From Lachnospiraceae bacterium (lineage in GTDB: Bacteria > Bacillota > Clostridia > Lachnospirales > Lachnospiraceae): a stretch of DNA of 64,000 bases. The notes under the pieces are model-generated. The model made no database searches. It was given only the letters and a program-made list of their open reading frames with translations, and was not told the DNA's origin. Every line of letters begins with the position of its first letter. Position 1 is the first letter of the stretch. This document shows positions 44,382 to 52,517 of this stretch, one piece after another. A program made the position numbers and the translations under genes. The DNA is taken from positions 1 through 64,000 of the forward strand of contig JAFXQR010000166.1 in the NCBI GenBank assembly GCA_017526985.1. Direction: 5' to 3'.

Positions 44382-46478
44382 GTGAAAAGAAGTAAGTCAG
44401 GTTTTAACTTGCCGGGGATACTGGCAACACTGCTGCTTTTGGTAACGACACTGTATACACCAACGATCAGTGTGCATGCCGAAGGCAACGAAGAAGGAGA
44501 GGTCGTCGTTACGCAGAAAGTGAATTCTGAGTGGAATGGCGGCTATGTGGCAGAACTCATCATTACAAACAATACCGGTGATGAACTGCAGAATTGGAAG
44601 CTCACAGTCGATGATGATCTGGAGATCACCAGCATCTGGAATGCAACCGCGCAGGAAGAAGGCGATGCGGTGATCATTCTTCCGATGGATTACAATGCGA
44701 AGGTTGTTGCCGGAGGTTCCGTGAATATCGGATTTGTAGCAGCAGGAGAGTATTCGGAATTGGCGATCACCTGCAGCTATGACGGAAAGGATGCGACTGC
44801 TGAGAACGGAGAGAATAACAATTCTGAAAACAATACCGGTAATGAGAATTCGGGTGAGAACAATACCGGTGATGTTACTCCGGGAGAAAACAATGAAGCA
44901 AACAATCCGGAAGGAAATAACTCTGAAGAAAATAATACGGAAGAGAATGTTCCGGAAGAGATCGTTCCGGTAGAAGTACAGATGAACGAAGTGACCGGCA
45001 TTGTTTGCGACGGCGACGGTAATGCAGTGGCAAATGCACAGGTCACGATCGACGAAAATGCAAAGCAGTTCGTGGGTGAGAATGCGATCATTACGGCACT
45101 GACGGATGAAAATGGTCTGTTTGTATTAGGCCTGCCGGCCGGTGATTATCGACTGCATATCACCTGTGAAAACTATGAACAAGAGATTGTAAGCATTTCC
45201 GTGATCGATGAGACGGAGAATGCAGCCGGAACGATTGTGATCAATGAGATCAAACCGGTAATTAGAGGTTATGCAAGGGATACAGAGCTGGAAAGCAAAT
45301 ACTTTGCAGGCGCTGAAGTGATCATCCGGGAAGGCTGGGATGAGCATGACAGCGATGTGATCGCAGAGTATAAGACCGATGAGAACGGTTACTTTGAAGC
45401 AGAACTTCCGGAAGGACAGTATACGATCCAGCTGAAAGTCTCCGGATACGGATCCAAGTATTTCAATGTAGTTTCGGAGAAGAACAGTGATCCACAGTTG
45501 CTGACCATAAGATCGTCTGCTCATATTTTTGACGGAAAAGTTTTTTCTGCTTATGAAAACAAGAATGGATCACATACTGCTATGAAGAATGTTACAGTAC
45601 AGTTTTACTCACAGACAACCGGGGAACTTGCAGACGAGACGGTTACGGATAATGATGGTTCTTACCAGGTTATGCTGAAAAATGATATGTATTATGCAGT
45701 ATTCCAGAGACAGAACTATAAGACACTCACAGTAAACGATATCAGCGGGGATCTGGTTGCGCTGGTTTCGGATACCTATCAGAATGAGCTGGATCCGGTC
45801 TTTATGGAATACTCGTATCCGATGGGAATTGTTTCGGGAAGAGTGGTTGATCAATACGGATCTCTTTTGAGTTATTCGAAAGGACAGCCGGGTATCTATT
45901 TTAACCGTATCGGCGTTGTTGGAGATGAACCGGTACAGGCTCCGGATGTGAATATTATGGGTATTTTGAATTCGAAATATGTAGACGGAACCTATGGTGA
46001 CGGAACATACTATTATCTGTTACCGGTTGGCAAATATCAGGTATTTATTGGGTGCGCACTCACCGGTGGTGAAACTGCGGTAAGCCAGATCGTCGAAGTA
46101 AAAGAAAATGAGGTTACGGTGGTTCCTGATATTAAACTGAACAGAGCGGCACAACTGAGTTATCCGTACAACTATAAGGCAAACATCTGTGTAATTGATG
46201 CGGTTACCGGGGAACCGATTGAAAATGCTAAAATAGGATATCTGTGGAACGGCGCAAGCAGCCGTACAAGCCAATCCTATAGAAGCGATGCAACATACAA
46301 TTATACGGATGCAAACGGCGAGTTGAAATACCAGCATGATCATCCATATATACGAATGATGGTATCTGCGGATGGATATAAGGATAGAACCATCAATGTT
46401 ATTGCCAATAGAAATTATCAAATGGTATATTGCGCAATGGTTCCGGAATCAGAGCCGGAGCCGGATTGGGTATATTAA
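44382..46478 (+). CDS. secreted protein with CBM2-like module and carboxypeptidase-regulatory-like repeats
   Basis: 698 residues, GTG start (an ATG four bases earlier stops after five codons). The signal peptide ends near SVHAEG. Residues about 38-135 (VTQKVNSEWNGGYVAELIIT, NWKLTVDDDLEITSIWNA) look like a CBM2-type cellulose/chitin-binding module. An Asn/Glu/Gly linker follows, then four or more beta-sandwich units of the carboxypeptidase-regulatory/Cna-B type (VTGIVCDGDGNAVANAQVTI; YKTDENGYFEAELPEGQYTI; DNDGSYQVMLKNDMYY). No LPXTG or membrane anchor is seen, so it may be released or held by binding. Confidence 0.88.
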   Translation: MKRSKSGFNLPGILATLLLLVTTLYTPTISVHAEGNEEGEVVVTQKVNSEWNGGYVAELIITNNTGDELQNWKLTVDDDLEITSIWNATAQEEGDAVIILPMDYNAKVVAGGSVNIGFVAAGEYSELAITCSYDGKDATAENGENNNSENNTGNENSGENNTGDVTPGENNEANNPEGNNSEENNTEENVPEEIVPVEVQMNEVTGIVCDGDGNAVANAQVTIDENAKQFVGENAIITALTDENGLFVLGLPAGDYRLHITCENYEQEIVSISVIDETENAAGTIVINEIKPVIRGYARDTELESKYFAGAEVIIREGWDEHDSDVIAEYKTDENGYFEAELPEGQYTIQLKVSGYGSKYFNVVSEKNSDPQLLTIRSSAHIFDGKVFSAYENKNGSHTAMKNVTVQFYSQTTGELADETVTDNDGSYQVMLKNDMYYAVFQRQNYKTLTVNDISGDLVALVSDTYQNELDPVFMEYSYPMGIVSGRVVDQYGSLLSYSKGQPGIYFNRIGVVGDEPVQAPDVNIMGILNSKYVDGTYGDGTYYYLLPVGKYQVFIGCALTGGETAVSQIVEVKENEVTVVPDIKLNRAAQLSYPYNYKANICVIDAVTGEPIENAKIGYLWNGASSRTSQSYRSDATYNYTDANGELKYQHDHPYIRMMVSADGYKDRTINVIANRNYQMVYCAMVPESEPEPDWVY

Positions 46479-46529
46479 GCACGGTAAAATAACACCGCAG
46501 AAATAAAAGAAAGTATTGTACGGAAACAG

Positions 46530-46562
46530 ACCGCAGCTACGCTCTATGCAGCTGCGGTTTTG
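46530..46562 (+). terminator. terminator of the secreted protein gene
   Basis: ACCGCAGCT (46530-46538) pairs with AGCTGCGGT (46550-46558), then TTTTG. Confidence 0.82.
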
Positions 46563-46644
46563 CTATATCGGAGTTTATATGACATATAGAAAATGCTGGA
46601 TTATTTGTATGCTATCATATAAAATATAATGAAAATAAGATCGG

Positions 46645-47286
46645 ATGGAAGTTAAAGAATCCGGAACTGTAAAAACAGCTAATAAGCAGAAAATGAACCG
46701 GGATTCTGCTTGCGGAAGTGAGGATTGCGAAATGAAAATGATAGAAGAGATCAGAGATGAATTGAAAAAAATGGATAAACAGGATACCTGTTTATTTATT
46801 CTGTCACTGCTTGGCAGACAGAAAAATATGTTTGATAAAATCGCTTATATAAATGGCTGGGAAGGAACGGAAATTATAGACCGGGTTTTTGCGTGTGTAA
46901 AAAGTAATGTTTATGAAGAACAAAATCTGGTTTATGAAGAAGGTGTTGAAAGGACAGACATAGAGTATCTTGGGTGGGAAACTGAAGAAATAAATATGCA
47001 AATCGTTAACACATTTCTCGATAATTTATTTGCTTTTGTCGGGATGCTGCAAGATAAGCAAAACATAGACTATGCATTTCCTCAATGTAACTTTGATCTG
47101 CTGGAGAGCCTGATCATGAATGAGATTGGCTGGGAAAATGCGAATGAAGAAGTGATAACGGCGAATCAGCATGTACAGCTGGAGTACACCCGGGAAAAGA
47201 GGGACCTGGAACAGATACAAAAAAAGACCTATCTTTTTGAAACGGACAACGAGATGCTGATCCCATTTCCGTTTTGTTTGAAATAA
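46645..47286 (+). CDS. hypothetical protein
   Basis: 213 residues, acidic and helical (EIRDELKKMDKQDTCLFIL; TFLDNLFAFVGMLQD). The first about 28 residues are poor in structure, so the start may be the Met at 46732. No family recognised. An ACACC/GGTGT stem follows at 47290-47311. Setting and size fit the small immunity-like genes of this island. Confidence 0.62.
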   Translation: MEVKESGTVKTANKQKMNRDSACGSEDCEMKMIEEIRDELKKMDKQDTCLFILSLLGRQKNMFDKIAYINGWEGTEIIDRVFACVKSNVYEEQNLVYEEGVERTDIEYLGWETEEINMQIVNTFLDNLFAFVGMLQDKQNIDYAFPQCNFDLLESLIMNEIGWENANEEVITANQHVQLEYTREKRDLEQIQKKTYLFETDNEMLIPFPFCLK

Positions 47287-47365
47287 TTGACACCCTAATA
47301 TTGTAAGGTGTAGGATGGGCATATGGAACGGGAAGTATTCACCCCATAGGAAAGGGCGGGTATAA

Positions 47366-47857
47366 ATGTTAAGCATTTTTTTTGGATATGATAAGGACGC
47401 AATATTGAACGTGGATACATACTTCAATAACACCTATGATGAAGTCTGGTTTGATGATCCGTTTGTCAGGAAGGTCATTGATGTAGTTGATCATTCGGAA
47501 GTACAGGACAGACAGTGCATTTTGTCGACAGTTCTCGGACAGATACCTCCAGAACGACTTTCCGGAGGTGCCAAGGCACTTATTCTTCTATATGAGGAGG
47601 AAGAATTTTATACGGATTTGATCGTATGTGGACGAAATTGCGAGAAGTTGCTACTCGATATAGCAGAAAAGAAGGATATAAAGTGTGCGCTGAGCGGTTA
47701 TGATATTTCTTTTGATGATCTTGGTGATGCTGATCATCTTACTCCGATTGCATGCATAAACGATGGAAGTATGCTTAAGAATCATGAAGAATTTGTTCTG
47801 AAGATGCTGGAACTTGTAGGAGCGCCGGTAAAAAACACCGGAGGTGGACAGGCATGA
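47366..47857 (+). CDS. DUF4869 protein
   Basis: 163 residues. The start MLSIFFGYDKDAI, the block FDDPFVRKVIDVVDHSEVQD, and VLGQIPPERLSGGAKALILL followed by CGRNCEKLLLDIAEKKDI match what I recall of DUF4869. The stop overlaps the ATG of the next gene by 4 nt (ATGA), so the two are translationally coupled. Function unknown. Confidence 0.75.
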   Translation: MLSIFFGYDKDAILNVDTYFNNTYDEVWFDDPFVRKVIDVVDHSEVQDRQCILSTVLGQIPPERLSGGAKALILLYEEEEFYTDLIVCGRNCEKLLLDIAEKKDIKCALSGYDISFDDLGDADHLTPIACINDGSMLKNHEEFVLKMLELVGAPVKNTGGGQA

Positions 47858-48846
47858 AAGGGAAATATGTGATCAGTGTCGTTTCAAGAAAAGCAACCTA
47901 CAAGCTGGAACTGGAACGGAAAGTATCTGTGATCAAGGGAAACAGTGGTACCGGAAAGACTTCCATGCTCCGACTGATTTCGGAGTATTTGGAATTTGGA
48001 AAGAAGTCAGGAGTAAAGATTACGATCGACGCATCTGCCGCACTTTGCGTATTGACCAACTCATCGGATTGGGAAAAAATCCTTAGTTCTGTTCATGATA
48101 CAGTTATATTTGCGGATGAGGATGTTGAATATATATATAGTGACAGTTTTCAGAAAGAATTGTGGAAAGCGGATTGCTATGCTGTCATAGTATCACGCAG
48201 CGGTGGATTTACAGGGATTCCTTACTCCATATCAGGAATATATGAGTTTGTTACAGAGAAGAAGGGCGAAAACACGACCACTTCTATGTATCAGCTATAT
48301 GAAGAAGAACATAGTAACGGGAATTTTGGATTGGTGATAACAGAGGATTCAAATTCAGGATTTGAAATGGTGCAATATTCATTTGATTCTTCCGGTACAG
48401 AAGTGGTGTCTGCCGGTGGGAATGCTTCTGTTTTAGGGACGCTCAAAAAGAACTGGAGACAGGAGGGGCTAATCTGCGTTAATGTTGATGGAGCAGCTTT
48501 TGGCGCATATATTGAAGCGGTTCTTAAGTATGCAGAGATCAAGGGGAATATCGTGATTTCTGCACCGGAATCATTAGAGTATATTTTATTGAAATTTAGC
48601 GAAGTAAAAAGGCATCTATCTGTTGATTGCGGTGAGTTGATAAGAACTTATGATTTTTGCGACGGATGTGAATACAGCACATGGGAGCAGTATTATGAAG
48701 ACTTATTGGTCCGGATAACATCGGAGCATCTTGGATTTACATACAACAAACGGAAACTGAATCCCTGGTTTAAAAATCGTAAATGCGCAGAGCAGTATCT
48801 GGACTTGTTATGTCAGTGCTTTGTCAAAAGACGGGAAACATTATAA
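47854..48846 (+). CDS. P-loop NTPase-like partner of DUF4869
   Basis: 330 residues. A Walker A motif is IKGNSGTGKTSM (residues 27-38, Lys35), and FADEDVEY (about 88-95) may be a Walker B. The C-terminal half is unlike ABC or AAA proteins and ends in a basic helix. The 4-nt overlap with DUF4869 marks a fixed two-gene system. It ends 34 bp before the left edge of the integrated element. Activity unknown. Confidence 0.78.
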   Translation: MKGKYVISVVSRKATYKLELERKVSVIKGNSGTGKTSMLRLISEYLEFGKKSGVKITIDASAALCVLTNSSDWEKILSSVHDTVIFADEDVEYIYSDSFQKELWKADCYAVIVSRSGGFTGIPYSISGIYEFVTEKKGENTTTSMYQLYEEEHSNGNFGLVITEDSNSGFEMVQYSFDSSGTEVVSAGGNASVLGTLKKNWRQEGLICVNVDGAAFGAYIEAVLKYAEIKGNIVISAPESLEYILLKFSEVKRHLSVDCGELIRTYDFCDGCEYSTWEQYYEDLLVRITSEHLGFTYNKRKLNPWFKNRKCAEQYLDLLCQCFVKRRETL

Positions 48847-48880
48847 AAGAAATGATACTTTTAGTCTAAAACGAGCCCAT

Positions 48881-48948
48881 TTTTCCTTGACAAATGCTGA
48901 AATCCTTTATACAATAGGATTTCAAGACGCAGGATTAGTACATCGGTA
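48881..48948. repeat. left direct repeat (attL) with orphan tRNA promoter
   Basis: It contains TTGACA (48887-48892), 17 bp, TACAAT (48910-48915) and the first 20 bases of the tRNA-Gly gene (48929-48948), after which the sequence diverges into the element. It matches 59592-59659 except for one base. This copy is probably the original chromosomal promoter, now pointing into the element. Confidence 0.85.
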
Positions 48949-49014
48949 CTGGGCCGAAAGAATTCCCCAAAACAATAGAATGCAGTATTTACGGGCTTTC
49001 TGAGATTTTTTGAT

Positions 49015-49073
49015 TTGGCAAATCTTGGCAAATTTTGGCATTTCTTGCAGCAAATTGGTACAAAAATGGTACA
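49015..49073. repeat. 10-bp phased TTGGCA-type repeats near attL
   Basis: TTGGCA at 49015, 49025 and 49035, TTGCAG at 49045, TTGGTA at 49055 and a related TGGTACA at 49067 fall on the same helical face. The last two form TTGGTACA-AAAA-TGGTACA, which matches the TTGGTACA pair next to attR (59573, 59583). They are probably arm-type sites for integrase or Xis. The rest of 48949-49198 shows no gene. Confidence 0.6.
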
Positions 49074-49198
49074 AAGAACAGAATCTGCAGTTACGAACAG
49101 AAGAACACCTTTTTTTGAGGAGATAAAAGTCTAAATGGTTTACATAAAATCTCTGTGTAAACATATCTCGTGATGCAAATATCAATTAATCAACAATA

Positions 49199-49236
49199 TG
49201 TAACGCATTGACAATGTATACACAATGCGTTACAAT
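49199..49236 (+). promoter_or_regulatory. promoter and operator of the relB-yoeB unit
   Basis: TGTAACGCATTG (49199-49210) and CAATGCGTTACA (49223-49234) form a perfect 12-bp inverted repeat. TTGACA (49208-49213) and TACAAT (49231-49236), 17 bp apart, overlap it. This is the expected layout for autorepression by a RelB-type antitoxin. Confidence 0.78.
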
Positions 49237-49288
49237 TATAATAGTTAAGATACATTCATGCATGTCATATTTATGGGAGGCAAAGCTT

Positions 49289-49543
49289 ATGGCACAGTTG
49301 AGTATGCGTATAGACGATGATGTAAAGAAGAAAGCGGAATATGCTTGTGATGCGTTGGGGCTTACGATGTCGACGGCTATAAATCTTTATCTGGTAAAAC
49401 TTGGAAATGAAATGAGGATTCCCTTTGAGGTATCTGTCGATCCATTTTACAGCAGATCCAATATGGAAGAACTTGAACGACGGATAGCAGATGCAAAAGC
49501 CGGAAAAAACATGCATGAGCACGAGCTGATAGAGGAGGACTGA
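49289..49543 (+). CDS. relB: RelB/DinJ-family antitoxin
   Basis: 84 residues. The N-terminal ribbon-helix-helix domain (MAQLSMRIDDDVKKKAEYAC, LGLTMSTAINLYL) is of the RelB/DinJ type and binds DNA; the C-terminal tail (RRIADAKAGKNMHEHELIEE) should wrap the toxin. The start at 49289 follows GGGAGGC. The stop overlaps the toxin start by one base (TGATG). Confidence 0.9.
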   Translation: MAQLSMRIDDDVKKKAEYACDALGLTMSTAINLYLVKLGNEMRIPFEVSVDPFYSRSNMEELERRIADAKAGKNMHEHELIEED

Positions 49544-49806
49544 TGAAAAAAATATGGCACGATGAAGCCTGGGAAGAATACCTTTATTGGCAGACACAAG
49601 ACAAGAAAACGCTTAAGAGAATTAATCGTCTTTTACAAGACATTGATCGGAACGGGTATAAGTGTACGGGGAAACCGGAAGCGCTTTCGGGTAATCTTGC
49701 TGGATATTGGAGCGTGAGAATAGATGATAAAAACCGCATTGTATTTAGGATAATAGGGGACACCATTGAGATAATGCAGTGCGGCTCTCATTATAGAGAC
49801 AAATGA
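49543..49806 (+). CDS. yoeB: YoeB/Txe-family ribosome-dependent mRNA interferase
   Basis: 87 residues. Residues known to be catalytic in E. coli YoeB occupy the same numbers here: Glu46 (KPEALSG), Arg65 (DDKNRIVFR), and His83-Tyr84 (GSHYRDK) at the C-terminus. It cuts mRNA on the ribosome when RelB is lost. Paired with an RelB-type antitoxin, a common Firmicutes combination. It probably stabilises the element. Confidence 0.93.
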   Translation: MKKIWHDEAWEEYLYWQTQDKKTLKRINRLLQDIDRNGYKCTGKPEALSGNLAGYWSVRIDDKNRIVFRIIGDTIEIMQCGSHYRDK

Positions 49807-49901
49807 TACAATAATAAACAAAAGTTTATAAAATTCACTATTCCATTTTCTTGCTACGCATGATATTATTCATATCGAACACATATTCGACGGAGAAGAA
49901 A

Positions 49902-50423
49902 ATGAGAACAGGGAAAGATATAACGAAGGAGTATTTTAAAGCAGATAAGGCAAGGCGATTTGAATACTTATATGATAACTTTCGGATTCGGGAATCGCTT
50001 TTAAAATGTGAGAAATTCTGTTTAACATATATGATCGAAACGGCTGTTATGAATGAAGCCTGGCCGGAATACTGTAATCAGTTTATTGGGCAAAAGAACA
50101 GAATACATACTCATAAAATGATTTATGAATGTTTGAAAAATGATGAACCGATAGATTGTTTGCCGGATGGAATGGAACTATCTGAGAGGGTGATCGATGC
50201 GTATAAAAACCTTTGCCTGATGAAGGTGGAGTTTGATCTCTTTGCGAACACTTTAAAAACGCTTGGCAAGCCGGATGAGGATCTTTTGCGAAGATATATT
50301 ATGCAAGAAATCACTCTGTGGGATATCGCGGATGAGCGCAAGATCGCTTATGAAACGGCGAAGGGAAAAATTCGGGATTTGAAAAAGACACTGAAAATGC
50401 GTACAATTCCCTGCTTGGTCTGA
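49902..50423 (+). CDS. sigma-70 region 4-like HTH protein
   Basis: 173 residues. The C-terminal part (LLRRYIMQEITLWDIADERK then AYETAKGKIRDLKKTL) follows the sigma region 4 HTH pattern. The N-terminal 110 residues are helical without a region 2 signature, so it is more likely an element-encoded regulator than a complete sigma factor. The start at 49902 follows CGGAGAAGAA. A terminator follows at 50505. Confidence 0.62.
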   Translation: MRTGKDITKEYFKADKARRFEYLYDNFRIRESLLKCEKFCLTYMIETAVMNEAWPEYCNQFIGQKNRIHTHKMIYECLKNDEPIDCLPDGMELSERVIDAYKNLCLMKVEFDLFANTLKTLGKPDEDLLRRYIMQEITLWDIADERKIAYETAKGKIRDLKKTLKMRTIPCLV

Positions 50424-50504
50424 GGATGAGCAGATGGCTGCGTGTGGAGGGCAGAAATCCATTAGCAAAGGCTATCAGACTCGTCAGAAGCGGAAAGAAC
50501 AGAG

Positions 50505-50538
50505 AAGAGATCAGTCTTGTGACTTGGTCTCTTTTTTT
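50505..50538 (+). terminator. terminator
   Basis: GAGATCA (50507-50513) pairs with TGGTCTC (50525-50531) around GTCTTGTGAC, followed by seven Ts. Confidence 0.85.
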
Positions 50539-50711
50539 GTGTTCAAAAGAATCGTTTCTGTACGCATCCGGACATACAAGAAGTTTCCAAAGGAACATAT
50601 AGTATTGCCATATGGAAACGATTGCGTGGTGCGAAAGGACAATGTAACAAGAAAGAGAAGAATAACACCGATTTAGTAAGATTGATCCGCCTGAAACAGA
50701 TAGTATAAGGC

Positions 50712-50746
50712 GACACAAAAACAACACCTATTCTCACCAGATGGGA
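50712..50746. repeat. leader repeat copy A
   Basis: GACACAAA-ACAACAC-TATTCTCACCA-ATGGG with a few differences from copy B at 51232-51266. Looser similarity continues downstream of both (ATTATGGCCAATATGTGG; ATAATGGCAAAAATAATATGTGG). Copy A precedes the toxin-like peptide, copy B the resolvase unit. It is probably a duplicated control region. Confidence 0.65.
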
Positions 50747-50898
50747 GATCATTCTTTTTGCAATTATGGCCAATATGTGGTAGCCTAATAATCTAGGGTG
50801 TTATCGAAAACGGTGGCGGTTAGCTCTCTACGGAGGGACTGTGATCTTCCGATCAAATAGAAACCCGAAAGGGAATCTGGCGAAAGGAGGGCGTATGA

Positions 50899-51003
50899 AT
50901 GCTTACAGTAGAAACTTTGATCGCAGTACTCGGATTTGCGGGTACTTGCTTTACCATAGGTTATGCAATAGGCCTTCATCATGGGAAAACAACACAGAAA
51001 TGA
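50899..51003 (+). CDS. 34-residue membrane peptide, type I toxin-like (holin-like/TxpA-type candidate)
   Basis: 34 codons from ATG 50899 to TGA 51001-51003, with AAAGGAGG 8 nt upstream. The peptide has a short start (MLTVETL), one hydrophobic helix (about residues 7-27) and a charged tail (HHGKTTQK), the layout of Firmicutes type I toxins annotated as holin-like. A 9-bp terminator stem overlaps the stop codon (50999-51007/51023-51031). Longer arms flank the ORF: AGGGTGTTA and CGGTTAGC upstream (50795-50803, 50817-50824) match GCTAACCG and TAACACCCT downstream (51059-51066, 51075-51083), able to close the mRNA. A longer ORF in another frame (50841-51023) is less likely. Confidence 0.55.
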   Translation: MLTVETLIAVLGFAGTCFTIGYAIGLHHGKTTQK

Positions 51004-51034
51004 CCGCCCCCCAGCAAGGATAGCGGTCATTTTC
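50999..51034 (+). terminator. terminator overlapping the toxin-like stop codon
   Basis: AATGACCGC and GCGGTCATT pair across a 15-nt loop rich in C, then TTCT. A further TAACACCCTTTTT follows at 51075-51087. Confidence 0.6.
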
Positions 51035-51231
51035 TGACTTAAGATATTTTTGGCTTGGGCTAACCGTCACTAGGTAACACCCTTTTTATGTTTCAATTAT
51101 ATAGCGAAATAAAGATAAATTCAAGATGAAAATTTTGTATTAAAACCTCCTATATCCGGACAATCACTTAGTCTGAGTAGAAGGACGAGTAGCGGAATCT
51201 GATAGAAGATATTCATCAGATAAGGTGTAAT

Positions 51232-51266
51232 GACACAAAGACAACACATATTCTCACCAAATGGGT
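51232..51266. repeat. leader repeat copy B
   Basis: Second copy of the sequence at 50712-50746. TATAAT (51297-51302) lies downstream and may start the resolvase leader, although no good -35 is seen. Confidence 0.65.
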
Positions 51267-51398
51267 ATTTTCAACGAGAAAATGCTGTGTTATAGTTATA
51301 ATGGCAAAAATAATATGTGGCACACAGAAAGGCAGTGTGGAGCCGATAATAATGCCGAGCGGTCACATTTAGATGGAACCGAATAGAAAGAATGCAGA

Positions 51399-51431
51399 AA
51401 GCAGTAGATCAGAGCGATCCGCTGCTTTTTT
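51399..51431 (+). terminator. terminator-like hairpin in the resolvase leader
   Basis: GCAG..GATC (51401-51410) pairs with GATC.GCTGC (51416-51425), followed by TTTTTT. It sits 28 bp before the first gene of the unit, so it could act as an attenuator. Confidence 0.6.
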
Positions 51432-51458
51432 GTTATGCAAAAAAAGGAGGAAGCGAAG

Positions 51459-51737
51459 ATGAAACTTTTAAAAGAAGAACAGGAAACCATTATCAATTTC
51501 AATGCCGGGGAAGAGATGGCAATGGTCTATACAAGAGATCGGACCGTTATGCGGCAATTAGATGCGTTAGTTAATGAGTTTCCGGAGCAGTACCGGGTAA
51601 CAAGGGTATCAGATATCGACAAGACCTATCTGATGCCCAAGTCGTTCGTTAGTTATCGTAAGCCGAGACGATTATCGGCGGAGCAAAGAGAAGCGGCCAG
51701 AAATAGAATGCAGAAAATGAATCAGGGAGGTGTGTAA
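51459..51737 (+). CDS. small resolvase-associated protein
   Basis: 92 residues, soluble. MKLLKEEQETIINFNAGEEM and the stretch VTRVSDIDKTYLMPKSFVSY are seen in small genes that accompany resolvases in clostridial elements. The basic end (RREAARNRMQKMN-like) may bind DNA. The stop overlaps the resolvase start (TAATG). The start at 51459 follows AAGGAGGAAGC. Role unknown. Confidence 0.7.
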   Translation: MKLLKEEQETIINFNAGEEMAMVYTRDRTVMRQLDALVNEFPEQYRVTRVSDIDKTYLMPKSFVSYRKPRRLSAEQREAARNRMQKMNQGGV

Positions 51738-52354
51738 TGGGAACGATGTACGGATATGCGCGTGTGAGCAGTAAAGAACAAAACGAGGACCGCCAGATCA
51801 TCGCACTGACAGAAATGGGTGTACCGGAGAAGAATATCTTTGTGGATAAACAGTCCGGAAAAGATTTTAACCGACCACAGTATAAGCGGTTGTTGCGGAA
51901 AGTAAAGGCCGATGATCTGATCTGTATCAAGAGCATTGATCGGCTGGGAAGGAATTACAGTGAGATCCTGGAGCAGTGGAAACAGATCACGAAAGATAAG
52001 CAAGTGGATCTGTATGTATTGGATATGCCATTACTTGATACCAGGAGAGAGAAAAGTTTGCTGGGGACCTTCATAAGTGATCTGGTGCTGACACTGCTCT
52101 CTTATGTGGCAGAGAACGAACGGAACACTATTCGCCAGAGACAGGCGGAAGGGATTGCGGCAGCCAAAGCGCGCGGTGTTCATTTTGGCAGGACACCGAA
52201 ACCGCTGCCGGAGAACTTCTATGAGGTTTACCAGCGCTGGAAGATGAAGAAAATCTCGGTAGCGCAGGCCGCCAAAGAATGCGGGATGCCGCAGACAACC
52301 TTCTTCCACCGGGCAAAGCAATACGAGAAATCCACCTTACGGAATGAGGGCTAA
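51737..52354 (+). CDS. serine resolvase (small serine recombinase)
   Basis: 205 residues. The catalytic domain starts YGYARVSSKEQNEDRQI with the nucleophile serine, and IKSIDRLGRNYSEILEQW and ENERNTIRQRQAEGIAAAKA follow. The C-terminal HTH (WKMKKISVAQAAKECGMPQT) is of the Hin/Tn3 type. It probably resolves multimers or inverts a segment of the element. An inverted-repeat site lies directly downstream. Confidence 0.93.
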   Translation: MGTMYGYARVSSKEQNEDRQIIALTEMGVPEKNIFVDKQSGKDFNRPQYKRLLRKVKADDLICIKSIDRLGRNYSEILEQWKQITKDKQVDLYVLDMPLLDTRREKSLLGTFISDLVLTLLSYVAENERNTIRQRQAEGIAAAKARGVHFGRTPKPLPENFYEVYQRWKMKKISVAQAAKECGMPQTTFFHRAKQYEKSTLRNEG

Positions 52355-52356
52355 AA

Positions 52357-52517
52357 TTCCGAATTGTGTACTATATTGAATGCAGGCGTCGAAAAATGTG
52401 CACAATGCCGAAAATTCCTGATATTGTGGATATTTTTACCAATTTGTAGTATTATTATACAAACAATTCTGTATATATTGATGAGACACAAAATTCGATA
52501 TAGTACACTTTTCGGAA
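52357..52517. repeat. 25-bp inverted repeats after the resolvase gene (res-like site)
   Basis: The arm at 52357-52381 and the arm at 52493-52517 are inverted copies with three mismatches (TGTACTATAT versus ATATAGTACA at the core). TGTGyACAAT occurs between and after them (52397-52406, 52563-52572). Such dyads beside a resolvase gene suggest its recombination site. No gene is seen in 52355-52651. Confidence 0.55.

Noticed and set aside
50426..50602. Open frame of 58 codons after the sigma-like gene (starts MSRWLRVEG)
   Set aside because: It runs through a clear intrinsic terminator (50505-50538) and has no separate ribosome binding site, so translation is unlikely.
50841..51023. 60-codon frame overlapping the toxin-like peptide
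   Set aside because: Low-complexity, basic, not protein-like; the strong ribosome binding site fits the 34-codon frame starting at 50899 better.
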